Assembly (NCBI RefSeq): GCF_900460315.1
Contig: NZ_UHIO01000001.1
Location: 520,001 to 584,000 of the forward strand
Source of the DNA: Veillonella criceti
GTDB taxonomy: Bacteria > Bacillota > Negativicutes > Veillonellales > Veillonellaceae
DNA length: 64,000 bases
Reading direction: 5' to 3'
Below the pieces are notes generated by a model. That model worked only from the letters and a program-made list of their open reading frames with translations, searched no databases and had not been told where the DNA came from. The position numbers and the translations under genes are program-made. Of the stretch, positions 16,855 to 26,600 are shown piece after piece; position 1 is the first letter of the stretch, and the number at the start of each line of letters is the position of its first letter.

Positions 16855-18699
16855 TCATCTGCTGTCTGCTTTAACTAATGTAGCCGCCATCTTTTCACGC
16901 ACTAGTTTAGCAAAATTTTCAACCCCTAAATCATTAGGATGTACACCATCGTCACTAAGCCATTCAGGATGTTTTGAAGCTGCTGAATACCAATCAATCA
17001 CGGTAATATTTTTATGGTCTTTAGCTAACTTATCAAGGTAGTCATTATTGGGCTTTTCCCATTCCAAATCTGGCGCATACGTATTAATCCAGAAGATTTC
17101 GCGATCTGGTCCTAAATAATTAATTAATGCTTTTGTTTCATCTTCATAATATCCCGTAATTGGGCCATTTGTGCCTAAACTAATTAACACTACTTTTCCT
17201 AGACGATTTTCAGCGTCCATTGCTTTAGCTATATCTAGTCCAGCCCCTACATAGCGTGAAACTTTAGCATCAATATATACACCGGGTAACGCAGTTCGTA
17301 AGGCTGGTGACGCACCTAACATAACTGAATCACCAATAGCCGCTACACCAGTCAACGCTTGATCAATTTCCGTTGGATCTACAACAGTTAAATTACGAGC
17401 TTTTTCATTCTCTTCCTGTTGAATCGCCTCATTTGCTTGTAAGCGATTTTGCAAATCGCTTAAATCAGCTATTTTCTCATCAGAAGCTGTAAATAATGCA
17501 AATAAACCTACTACCATAATAACACAACCTATGATAGATAGTATACGAATATATATCCGTTTTAACCACGCAACTAATACAGAGATAGGTACGCCTTTTG
17601 CAATCTTTGCCGATACAGCATCAGACCAAATTGTCAGCAATAGAATAATTGCAATTATAGCCAAGTTATAAATAACTTCGTTACCAAAAAATTCAATTAA
17701 TTTTAATTGCTGAAATAGATATATAACAGGATATTGCCAAAGGAAAATACCATAGCTTCGTTTACCAAACCAGCCTAATGTATGCGTATTTAATACTTTA
17801 GCTACTGGTAACCGATTATACTCAGCTAAGAGAATTAAGGCGCAAAAACCAAATGTAACAAGTAGCATCATATATTGATATACAACGGGATATTGTCCAT
17901 TTAATAAAGCATATGCAACAACTAAGCCTATCATGAGAGCAATAAATACTAATGTATTAATAGCTCCAATTACTGGTGACAAAGGTTGTACATGTTTACG
18001 ATGAGCTCGTAAAATACCTAGAAAAGCCCCAAATAACAATGCATAAATTCGTGTATCTGTACCGTAATACAAACGTGTTACGTCTTCATTTGGCGTGTAA
18101 AGTAAAGGCATCACGGTAGCTGTCCCTAAAGCCAATAACGCAAAAGCAATAAGTCCCCCTCGATAACCAATCGTTTGACAAATTTTTCTAAATAGAAAAA
18201 ATAAAATGGGCCAAATTATAAAATATTGTATTTCAATCCCCAAGAACCACAAATGTGTAAAGGGCGATGTGTTTGTTAAACGAGTAAAATAATCTGCATT
18301 CTGAAAAATCTGCCAAATATTATTATACCCTAATAAAATAGATACTATTTCTGGTCGTATACCATTAATACTTTTAGGTACCAACAAAGAATTTACACCT
18401 AAGGTGACTAAAATTACAATAAGTAAACCTGGATAAATTCGTTTAATACGTTTCCAAAAATATTCTTTAAGGCTATATCGTCTTTGAAAATATTCATTAA
18501 TATTAGTATAAGCAAGTAAATAGCCTGTTAGTAATAAAAATAGAGAAACTCCTAAGTAACCGCCTGGCACGACCTCAGGCATCATATGAAACAGTGTTAC
18601 CCCAATGATAGCAATGCCCTTTAATCCATCTATGCCTGATAATTTGCCTCCCTTTCGTTTGTGTAAGGGAGGTTGATTTTTAACTGAATTGCTTTCCAT
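16855..18699 (-). CDS. oatA: OatA-like membrane acyltransferase with SGNH esterase domain
   Basis: A 614-residue two-part envelope enzyme. The N-terminal ~400 residues are an acyltransferase-3 domain with about 11 membrane spans, beginning SGIDGLKGIAIIGVTLFHM (conserved His at ~38). It is thought to carry acetyl groups across the membrane. The C-terminal outer domain has SGNH blocks: GDSVMLG (Ser458), SLGTNGP (Asn511) and DDGVHPND (Asp584, His587). This layout is that of OatA, which O-acetylates peptidoglycan MurNAc and gives lysozyme resistance; other glycan targets (LPS O-antigen) are possible in a diderm. The ribosome site is weak (GAAAG). It is flanked by the small glucosaminidase-like gene and the insertion sequence, so the locus looks accessory. 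The function is inferred from architecture. Confidence 0.85.
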   Translation of the reverse strand: MESNSVKNQPPLHKRKGGKLSGIDGLKGIAIIGVTLFHMMPEVVPGGYLGVSLFLLLTGYLLAYTNINEYFQRRYSLKEYFWKRIKRIYPGLLIVILVTLGVNSLLVPKSINGIRPEIVSILLGYNNIWQIFQNADYFTRLTNTSPFTHLWFLGIEIQYFIIWPILFFLFRKICQTIGYRGGLIAFALLALGTATVMPLLYTPNEDVTRLYYGTDTRIYALLFGAFLGILRAHRKHVQPLSPVIGAINTLVFIALMIGLVVAYALLNGQYPVVYQYMMLLVTFGFCALILLAEYNRLPVAKVLNTHTLGWFGKRSYGIFLWQYPVIYLFQQLKLIEFFGNEVIYNLAIIAIILLLTIWSDAVSAKIAKGVPISVLVAWLKRIYIRILSIIGCVIMVVGLFALFTASDEKIADLSDLQNRLQANEAIQQEENEKARNLTVVDPTEIDQALTGVAAIGDSVMLGASPALRTALPGVYIDAKVSRYVGAGLDIAKAMDAENRLGKVVLISLGTNGPITGYYEDETKALINYLGPDREIFWINTYAPDLEWEKPNNDYLDKLAKDHKNITVIDWYSAASKHPEWLSDDGVHPNDLGVENFAKLVREKMAATLVKADSR

Positions 18700-19121
18700 A
18701 AATACGATCTTTCATAATTCCTAACACATAATACACGAATCCTAATCTTTGAATTACTAATGAATATAAAATTCATTTAATTCACTTTTTCTTCACCTAT
18801 TTTTTACAAAAAAAATAGTAATCTAATGTGACACTAGATAACTTAAACTACCTATTACTTTCTATTTACTATTTTGCCAATTACATACTCCTTTCTTCTC
18901 TTCAATCTTGTAACCTATTAGTTACTAACCCTCGATTATACAAACGTATGTCTCTATATTATCGTAACAAATTCAATAAGTCAATTTACTTTTTATTTAC
19001 ATATAATATAGAACAAATCTATGTTAATAAGAAAATAATATAAACAATACAAAAAGGCTAAATCCTCAAATGAAGTTCTTTATAAGAACCTCACAATAAA
19101 AGAATTTAGGTTCTATAATTT
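18700..19121. other. AT-rich gap between acyltransferase gene and insertion sequence
   Basis: About 420 bases with no supported gene. The only open frame (18828-19043, plus) has no ribosome site and a composition like random AT-rich DNA. Near the IS it contains AAAAAGGCTAAAT at 19051-19063, complementary to 20519-20531 beyond the other IS end, and two mutually exclusive hairpins: GTTCTT/AAGAAC and AGAACCT/AGGTTCT. Confidence 0.5.
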
Positions 19122-19128
19122 ATTTTGG

Positions 19129-19180
19129 GGCGCTAAAGAGAAACGCAAACTGCGTGTCCTCTTGGCGCCTACTTTTTTAT
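19129..19180 (+). terminator. terminator hairpin built into the left IS end
   Basis: GGCGC/GCGCC, AAGAG/CTCTT and ACGCA/TGCGT stack into a long stem with a 3-base loop (19129-19169), followed by TACTTTTTTAT. It overlaps the terminal inverted repeat and points toward the transposase, so it should stop transcription entering from outside. Confidence 0.75.
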
Positions 19181-19189
19181 ATAAAAAAA

Positions 19190-19260
19190 GACATATTGAA
19201 TAAAATCCGTTACAATAAAAGCGACGAAACCATTATGAAAGGATGTTTACTCAATATGTC
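19190..19260 (+). promoter_or_regulatory. inverted repeat covering the transposase start codon
   Basis: GACATATTGAATAAA (19190-19204) pairs with TTTACTCAATATGTC (19246-19260) at 14 of 15 positions. The right arm contains the ATG at 19256. On a transcript that begins upstream of 19190 the start codon would be hidden. A transcript starting inside the loop would escape. Similar protection is known for IS10 and IS50. Confidence 0.6.
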
Positions 19261-20482
19261 TACACTTAATTATATAGGAAATTTACTCGGAATCAAAGCA
19301 GAATATATAAAAAATATGCGTGAAACTAGCTCAGAATACTTACTTTACGTAGAAAGTCCTGTACGTCCTCATAGATGCCCTAATTGCCATTCACAAACTA
19401 CACGAATAAAAGGCTATACTAACCGAAAAATTCAGCATACTACAACCAATGAAAAAACCATTCTTCTCTTATATCGTCAACGTCGTTATATATGCACGTG
19501 CGGACGCACTTTCAATGAAAAAACAGAGTTTTCTTCTCGCTATCTTAGAACAACCCCAAGACTTCGTGAAGTAATATGTCAACAACTCTCTGAAGTAACA
19601 TCTTACAAAGCTGTGGCTAAGCATTGCCATGTAAGCGTAAACCAAGTACTAAGAGTCTTTAACGAAATTAACTATAGTCGCCCCTCAACACTACCACCTG
19701 TACTATCTATTGATGAATTCAAAGGCAATGCAGCTGGTCAAAAATACCAAGTCATTCTTACTGATCCAGAAACGCATAAAATACTAGATATTCTGCCTAA
19801 ACGAGATACTACGGAACTAGCGAAATACTTTGCTCAATTCCCTAGATATATACGAAATAATGTAAAATACATCACAATGGATATGTCACTTCAATTTCGT
19901 TCGGTTATGAAAACTTGGTTCCCTCAAGCTGAAATTGTAGTTGATAGATTTCACTTAATACGGCTAGTTACCTTTGCCTTAGAACGGGTACGCAAAGTAG
20001 AGCAAAATCTATTATGCAATGTAAGTCGTACCTTTAAAGCCAATAAACGAGTATTAACTAAACGCTTTGAATCATTAACAGACAAAGAGTTCACTAAGCT
20101 TATGGATATGTTTCATTATTCGCCCCGATTACATCGTGCCTATACACTAAAACAATCCTTTTCTCATGTTTTAAAATTCAAAGATAAAGAAAATATTCAA
20201 TGGGCCATTGATCAATGGCTATCCTTAGTTGAGGCTTCTGAATTACCTGAGTTTCAATCACTCTTAAAAACATTTACATTTTGGAGAACCGAAATTATTA
20301 ATGCCTTAACATTACCCTATTCCAATGGCTTTACAGAAGGTTGTAACAACAAAATAAAAGTACTAAAGCGGTGTTCGTTTGGTTTACAAAACTTTGAACG
20401 ATTTCGTAACCGGATTTTATTCATTAATGCTAAAAAAGGACACGCAACAACTGTGTCGCATGTCCTTTCCAAGAGTGCATAA
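19256..20482 (+). CDS. ISL3-family DDE transposase
   Basis: Full-length transposase, 408 residues. Order of parts: a zinc-ribbon region (CPNCHSQ, then YICTCGRTF) near residues 35-90; a helix-turn-helix (SYKAVAKHCHVSVNQVLRVF); and the DDE core with the first Asp in LSIDEFKGNAAG, the second in ITMDMSLQFRS and the Glu in NGFTEGCNNKIKVLKR. I use the ATG at 19256 because the upstream in-frame ATG at 19154 lies within the terminator hairpin of the IS end and would give an unlikely leader. AAAGGA lies 13 bases upstream of 19256, slightly far. The frame is intact and all three acidic residues are present, so the element may still be active. Confidence 0.93.
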   Translation: MSTLNYIGNLLGIKAEYIKNMRETSSEYLLYVESPVRPHRCPNCHSQTTRIKGYTNRKIQHTTTNEKTILLLYRQRRYICTCGRTFNEKTEFSSRYLRTTPRLREVICQQLSEVTSYKAVAKHCHVSVNQVLRVFNEINYSRPSTLPPVLSIDEFKGNAAGQKYQVILTDPETHKILDILPKRDTTELAKYFAQFPRYIRNNVKYITMDMSLQFRSVMKTWFPQAEIVVDRFHLIRLVTFALERVRKVEQNLLCNVSRTFKANKRVLTKRFESLTDKEFTKLMDMFHYSPRLHRAYTLKQSFSHVLKFKDKENIQWAIDQWLSLVEASELPEFQSLLKTFTFWRTEIINALTLPYSNGFTEGCNNKIKVLKRCSFGLQNFERFRNRILFINAKKGHATTVSHVLSKSA

Positions 20483-20534
20483 TCTCTTTAGCGCCCCAAA
20501 ATTTGACAAAGAGCCAGAATTTAGCCTTTTTATT

Positions 20535-20570
20535 ATTAGATATGTATAGAAACTTATATACATATCTAAT
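20535..20570. repeat. 14-bp hairpin beside the IS, downstream of the gluconate permease
   Basis: ATTAGATATGTATA (20535-20548) and TATACATATCTAAT (20557-20570) are perfect complements with an 8-base loop. No T run follows in either direction, so I do not call it a terminator with confidence, although it lies between converging gntP and transposase genes. Confidence 0.6.
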
Positions 20571-20580
20571 CGTTATTAAA

Positions 20581-21900
20581 TTAAATAAACAAATTCAAAA
20601 CTTCTACGCCGATTAAACCACACACGGCAATCGCCGTTTCTACAGCACACCAAGTACGTACAGTCTGTTTTACGGTAAGACCAAAAAATTCTTTAAACAA
20701 CCAGAAACCAGGGTCATTTGGAGGGCTAAAAATAACACTACCAGCCCCAACAGCTAATACCATAAGCTCTGGACTCACACCAGTCATAGGAATTAATGGT
20801 GCTACTATACCACCTGCTGTTAAAGCCGCTACCGTAGCCGAACCTACGGCAATACGAATAACAGCAGCAATAATCCAAGCCAACAATAATGGTGATAAAT
20901 TAGCCCCCATAACGAGAGAACCAATATAATTACCCACGCCACTATCAATTAATACTTGTTTCAAAGCGCCACCAGCACCAACGATAAATAGAATCATGGC
21001 CACTGTCAGAATTGCTTTTTCAGAAGTTTCCATAATTTCTTTCGTAGTTTTACCACGGGCATAGCCAAATGTATAGAATGCTACAATAATAGAAATCGTC
21101 AATGCTACACTTGGGTCACCAATAAAATTAAAGATATGCATAACTGGCGCATCTTTGGGAATCCCCATCATTTTACCAACAGCACTAATAGCCATCAAAA
21201 TAACAGGTGTCAAAGCTGTTAATATACTGCTCAAGAAGGATGGCATTTCTTCATCAGTAAAGTTTTTATCATTGTGCAAACCTTCTGGAATTTCAGTTTT
21301 AATATCCTTTACCGTATTGTATAATAACGGCCCTGAAATAATCACTGTTGGGATACCAATAATTAATCCATAGATCAAAGTTTTACCAATATCAGCATTA
21401 AAAATGACCGAAATCGCGGTAGGCCCTGGATGTGGTGGCAAAAAGCCATGTGTTACTGACAATGCGGCCGCCATAGGAATCCCTACTTCAAGTAGTGGAA
21501 TATCTGCCGCTACTGCGATTGTAAATACTAATGGAATTAAAAGGACAAAACCAATTTCATAAAATAGAGCAATCCCTACAATAAATCCAGTTAAACAAAC
21601 CGCCCATTTTACATTTTGACGCCCAAACATATTAATAAGAGTAGTGGCAATACGCTGTGCCCCGCCACTATCAGCCATCAATTTGCCAAGAATAGCACCA
21701 AAACCAACAACAATGGTTAAACCTCCCAATGTAGAGCCTAAGCCCTTTTGAATGGTTGGGAAAATCTTGTCAATTGGCAAGCCTTCGCCAAAAGCTAACA
21801 AAATACACACTAAAATAAGAGATAAAAAGCTATTCAACTTCACTTTTACAATAAGGAAGAACAATAGCACGATGCCTAATGCCAAGATAACCAGTGGCAT
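20581..21900 (-). CDS. gntP: gluconate permease, GntP family
   Basis: Inner-membrane H+ symporter for gluconate or a related sugar acid. The 439-residue protein is hydrophobic throughout with about 12-14 spans. Family features include PLLEVGIPMAAALSVTHGFLPPHPGPTA (about residues 130-155, the HGFLPPHPGP motif being diagnostic) and a C-terminal VIFSPPNDPGFWLFKEFF. I start it at the ATG at 21900, seven bases after AGGAGG; longer in-frame versions add a non-homologous leader. The gene follows the gluconokinase by 133 bases on the same strand, so uptake and phosphorylation are paired. No GntR regulator or 6-phosphogluconate dehydrogenase is next to it. Confidence 0.92.
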   Translation of the reverse strand: MPLVILALGIVLLFFLIVKVKLNSFLSLILVCILLAFGEGLPIDKIFPTIQKGLGSTLGGLTIVVGFGAILGKLMADSGGAQRIATTLINMFGRQNVKWAVCLTGFIVGIALFYEIGFVLLIPLVFTIAVAADIPLLEVGIPMAAALSVTHGFLPPHPGPTAISVIFNADIGKTLIYGLIIGIPTVIISGPLLYNTVKDIKTEIPEGLHNDKNFTDEEMPSFLSSILTALTPVILMAISAVGKMMGIPKDAPVMHIFNFIGDPSVALTISIIVAFYTFGYARGKTTKEIMETSEKAILTVAMILFIVGAGGALKQVLIDSGVGNYIGSLVMGANLSPLLLAWIIAAVIRIAVGSATVAALTAGGIVAPLIPMTGVSPELMVLAVGAGSVIFSPPNDPGFWLFKEFFGLTVKQTVRTWCAVETAIAVCGLIGVEVLNLFI

Positions 21901-22033
21901 AAAAGCGCCTCCTTTCACACTAAAGAAAACACATCTATTATAAAATAATGAGAAATCACAAGCCAAAATCTCTATACGTCCTATATAAAAATTCATGATA
22001 CCTAGAGACGTTTGACTGCCCTTCCTACACTAC

Positions 22034-23590
22034 TTATAAACGATTAAAAGGATGTTCTTGTTGGAAAGTAACAAGCCGTGCCAAATCATCCTTCATGTTG
22101 GCATACAAAGATTCATAAATTTTGAATAATTCATTATATATTTCACGATTAGCTACTTTTGGTGTATATACTTCCTGCGCCGTAACTAAAGTTGCCGTAT
22201 CTTTAATATCTTTTAACGTACCATCAGAGATAAACCCTAATACAGCAGCTCCAAAAGAAGCCCCTTCACTATTGGTCGGTAGCGTAATGGATTCGTTGAA
22301 CACATCGGCCATAATCTGAAGCCACAATTCTGATTTCGTAAAACTACCGCTTACCCGAATATCTTTAACGTCTTCAAAATCACGCAAGGCCTGCAATACG
22401 CAAAGTAAACTATAACAAATCCCCTCCATCGTAGCCCGAATCATATACGAACGACTATGATTTAAGGATAATCCAATGAAAGCACCACGCAAGTCTGAAT
22501 TCCAGTAAGGCGCTCGTTCGCCCGTAAAGAATGGCATTAATAATAAGCCCCCAGAACCAGCTGGCACATGACGAGCTTTCATAGTCATCAAATCATACGG
22601 ATCCACATCTAGTTGTTCCATTTGTGAGCCATGTAAGTGAAGAATACGGTCACGCATCCAGCGCATAATGATACCACCATTATTGATAGCACCACCAGCT
22701 ACCCACATGTTATCTGTTAGATTATAACACCAAGTCCGTTGATTCTTATCCATACGTGCTTTTTCTGTAAGCATACGAATAGCACCGCTCGTTCCGATTG
22801 TACAACTTAATTGTCCAGCAGAAACCGCCCCAATTCCTACGTTAACAAGAACCCCATCAGTAGCCCCAATAACAACTGGCAACCCCGTAGGTAGCCCCAA
22901 TCGCTGCGCCACATCGGCTAAAAGGGTATTACTATATGTAGTAGATACTACTTCTGGCAAGCGCTCTTTAGAAATACCAATAAAATCAAGAATCTCTTCA
23001 TCCCAGCATTCTTTATGAGCATTATAAAGGCCGCTACTACTGGCTACCGATTTATCCGTTACCCATTCGCCCGTTAAATTACGGAAAATAAAATCTTTAA
23101 TTGAACCAATGCGAGCCATCCGATCAAAAATAGATGGCTGATGTTCTTTAACCCATAAGATTTTAGCTAACGGATAGCAAGCATGAAGTGGACAACCTGT
23201 ATTAAAATAGAACTCTTTACATTTTGGGTCTAATTCTAAACGACGCACAATCGCTGCACTTCGACTATCAGCCCAAGTCATCATGTTACCTAACAGTTGG
23301 AAATTTTCATCTTGAGGAATAAAGCTGTGCATAACAGAACTTAAGGCTAATCCTGAAATGGTCACTAATTTATACTGTAATTCTGCTACCGTTCCTTTTA
23401 CCACTTCTTCTACAGCATCATAAATTTGCTGTGGATTCTGTTCGGCCCAATCATATTGAGGTGTTTCTAAACTATAAAATGCTTCGGTTGTAGCCACTGC
23501 CTTACCTGTAGCAGTATAAGCGGTTGCACGAACACCCGTCGTTCCTACATCAACACCTATCCATACAGGTTCTTTTACTTTTAAGGTCAT
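22034..23590 (-). CDS. gntK: gluconokinase, FGGY family
   Basis: ATP-dependent sugar kinase of 518 residues, the length of Bacillus-type GntK rather than the ~175-residue E. coli enzyme. The phosphate-binding start (WIGVDVGTTGVRA) and the second signature (GICYSLLCVLQALRDFEDVKDIRVSGSF) are present, as is the ATP-site ATDGVLVNVG block. The adjacent GntP transporter argues for gluconate over xylulose or glycerol, which FGGY kinases also use; the sequence alone cannot settle it. AAGGAG precedes the ATG at 23590. It follows polC by 67 bases, perhaps with its own promoter. Confidence 0.88.
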   Translation of the reverse strand: MTLKVKEPVWIGVDVGTTGVRATAYTATGKAVATTEAFYSLETPQYDWAEQNPQQIYDAVEEVVKGTVAELQYKLVTISGLALSSVMHSFIPQDENFQLLGNMMTWADSRSAAIVRRLELDPKCKEFYFNTGCPLHACYPLAKILWVKEHQPSIFDRMARIGSIKDFIFRNLTGEWVTDKSVASSSGLYNAHKECWDEEILDFIGISKERLPEVVSTTYSNTLLADVAQRLGLPTGLPVVIGATDGVLVNVGIGAVSAGQLSCTIGTSGAIRMLTEKARMDKNQRTWCYNLTDNMWVAGGAINNGGIIMRWMRDRILHLHGSQMEQLDVDPYDLMTMKARHVPAGSGGLLLMPFFTGERAPYWNSDLRGAFIGLSLNHSRSYMIRATMEGICYSLLCVLQALRDFEDVKDIRVSGSFTKSELWLQIMADVFNESITLPTNSEGASFGAAVLGFISDGTLKDIKDTATLVTAQEVYTPKVANREIYNELFKIYESLYANMKDDLARLVTFQQEHPFNRL

Positions 23591-23657
23591 AGTAATCTCC
23601 TTTATTCGTAACCTAATTAGCTTGTAACCAAGCCTTTCTTACCTCTACTATATCATA

Positions 23658-26600
23658 TTAACCAAATAAACTCATTTGTTCATCTTCTGGCAAATCACCA
23701 AAACACCCCAAATCACGCATAGTAGCTAAAATACTTTCAGAAATCTTACACCGCCGTTGCACATCCTTTACAGATGTAAAAGGACTCTTTGCCCGTTCTT
23801 CCACAATAGCATCCGCTACCTTTTCACCTAAGCTATCAACGGCTACAAACGGTGGCAATAAGGCCCCTTCATGAATTTTAAAACGCCGTGCATCAGAATG
23901 ATTTAAGTCAGCTACTAAGAAATTAAAACCTCGCTGTTTCATTTCCATAGAAACTTCTAAGGCACTCATCATATCTTTATCTTTATTAGATGCTTTTCTA
24001 TCCAATGCTTTCAAACGTTCAAACTCAGCTCTTTGACTTTCTAAGGAACTGGCCATAATTTTCATATCATACGCTTTTGCACGAATCGAGAAGTAAGCCG
24101 CATAAAAAGCTAATGGGTAATTAATCTTAAACCAAGCAATGCGGAAAGCCATCATAACATACGCCACGGCATGAGCACGAGGGAATAAATAGGAAATCTT
24201 TTTACAGGAATCAATAAACCAATCAGGAATCCCCCCTGCACGCATTTGCTCTTCATAATCTGTTTCTTTTTGTCCTACTTTATTCAGTTTATCAATGCCT
24301 TTCCCCTTACGTACATTTTCCATAACCTTAAAGCACGTAAGTGGTTCAATATCACGATGCATTAAAAAGTTCATAATATCATCGCGAGTAGAAATAGCTT
24401 CATTTAATTTACAAGTACCATTTTTAATTAACGTTTGCGCATTATCGAGCCATACATTTGTACCGTGCGAAAAACCAGAAATACGCACTATATCTGAAAA
24501 ATGTTGTGGCTTAGAATCTTCTAACATGCGCCGTACAAAACCAGTACCACATTCTGGCACCGCAAGGGACGCCACTTTATCCCCCATCAACTGCTCTGGC
24601 GTTAAACCAATTGCTTTAGTAGAGGAAAATAAACTCAATGTTTCAGGATCATCAAAAGGAATCGTTTGAACATCAACGCCCGTAATATCTTCTAACATAC
24701 GAATAATCGTAGGATCATCATGGCCCAGAATATCAAGTTTTGTCATACAACCTTCAAAAGAGTGATAATCAAAATGAGTCGTAATGATACCACTATCTTT
24801 TTTATTGGCTGGATATTGTACTGGTGTAAATTCGTGAACATCCATATCGCGTGGGCAAACCATAATCCCACCCGGATGTTGACCAGTTGTATTTTTAACA
24901 CCAGTTACCCCTTTAGCAAGGGCTTCTAAGAACCCCTGCCGCGCTTGAATATCTTGTGCTTCTGCATATTTTTTTACATAACCAATGGCTGTTTTTTCAG
25001 CAATAGTACCAATAGTACCTGCACGGAATACATTATCACGGCCAAATAATTCTTCGGTGTATTTATGAGCTCGTGGCTGATAATCACCAGAGAAGTTAAG
25101 ATCAATATCAGGTACTTTATCACCATTGAACCCCATAAAAATCGCAAATGGAATATCATGACCATTTGTATTCAATGGTGTACCACATTCAGGACAATTC
25201 TTTCGAGGTAAATCAAACCCCCCCGCGTATTCACCTTTTTCAAAGAATTCACTATGTTTACATTTAGGGCAAATATAGTGCGGTGGTAATGGGTTTACTT
25301 CCGTAATATCCGCCATCGTAGCAACAAAAGACGAACCAACCGAACCACGAGACCCTACTAGATAACCATCATCTAAAGATTTTCGTACCAATTTATGAGC
25401 AATATAGTACAGCACACCATAGCCATTGCCAATAATACGAGTTAATTCATAATCTAATCGATCAGCTACAACTTTTGGTAATGGATCCCCATAAATCTCT
25501 TTGGCTTTTTTATAGCACATCTCCGTTAAATCATTATCAGCGCCTTCAATTTTTGGCGAATACGTCTTGCCTTGTGGCACTGGTTGTAACGACTCAATAC
25601 TATCATTAATCATACGCGAATTGGTAACAACCACTTCATAAGCTTTTTCTTCACCCAAATATTTGAACTCTTCTAACATTTCGTCAGTTGTACGTAAATA
25701 TAAAGAAGGCGTTCTTTCAATATCTTTAAAACCAGACACAGTTAACATAATTTGGCGATAAATCTTTTCATCATCATTTAAATGATGAACGTCGCAAGTT
25801 GCCACAACTGGTTTATTTAGAATTTCACCAAGTTCAACGACTTTTTTATTAATATCTACTAAGAAAGATTCTTCCCGAATCTGCTCTCCAGTTCGTCTAT
25901 CATATAATAAAAAGCGGTTATTCTCTAGGGGCTGAATTTCAAGATAATCATAAAACGAGGCAATCTCTAACAAGCGTTCCTGAGACTCACCTTTTACAAT
26001 AGCTCGAATTAATTCCCCTGCCTCACAGGCAGACCCAATAATAATGCCTTCTCGATGATCTTCAATAACAGCCCGTGGCAATCGAGGACGTCGTTTATAA
26101 TATTGCAAATGAGAAATACTTATCATCTTGTACAGATTGCGTAACCCCACTGTATTTTTAGCTAATAAAATGATGTGAGACCGTGTATCATTCTCTTCAT
26201 CTTCAATCAGATAGCCTTCTACACCATAAATCACTTTGACACCAAGTTTCCCCGCAATATCTTGTGCTTCAGGAAAAGCTTGAATCACGCCATGGTCAGT
26301 AATAGCAACCGCAGGATGTCCCCAATCTTTAATGGTTTGTAATAATTCTTTCACATTAACAAGTGCATCACGGTCACTCATCTTTGTATGTAAATGAAGT
26401 TCTACACGAGAATCTTCACGATTTTCACTTCGTTTCGTTTCTTTTTTCAATTCCTGAATGCTACGCAAAGACAGGATGTAATCTTTCTCAAATTTATCAT
26501 CATAATGTACATCCCCTTGGATGCGAACACCCTTAACTGTTTGCATCATCTTAGTAAGTTCACGTGCCTCTTCTACATCATCTATAAATTTAACGAAGCG

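Larger units (their letters stand above)
19122..20502 (+). mobile_element. ISL3-family insertion sequence, apparently complete
   Basis: Bounded by a perfect 19-base inverted repeat (19122-19140 and 20484-20502, with core GGGGCGCTAAAGAG). The ~1.38 kb length fits the ISL3 family. It carries one intact transposase. A second pair of complementary 13-mers lies outside (19051-19063 / 20519-20531), so the true ends could be a little further out, or the element may have landed in an existing hairpin. I see no convincing 8-base target duplication at either candidate boundary. Confidence 0.8.

Noticed and set aside
18828-19043. Open frame of 71 codons on the plus strand before the IS
   Set aside because: No ribosome-binding site, no recognisable similarity, and a Tyr/Leu/Asn/Ile-rich composition as expected of random AT-rich DNA.
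19154-19255. Longer transposase start at the ATG 19154
   Set aside because: That ATG lies inside the terminator hairpin of the IS end, and the added residues do not look like the family N-terminus; the ATG at 19256 fits better.
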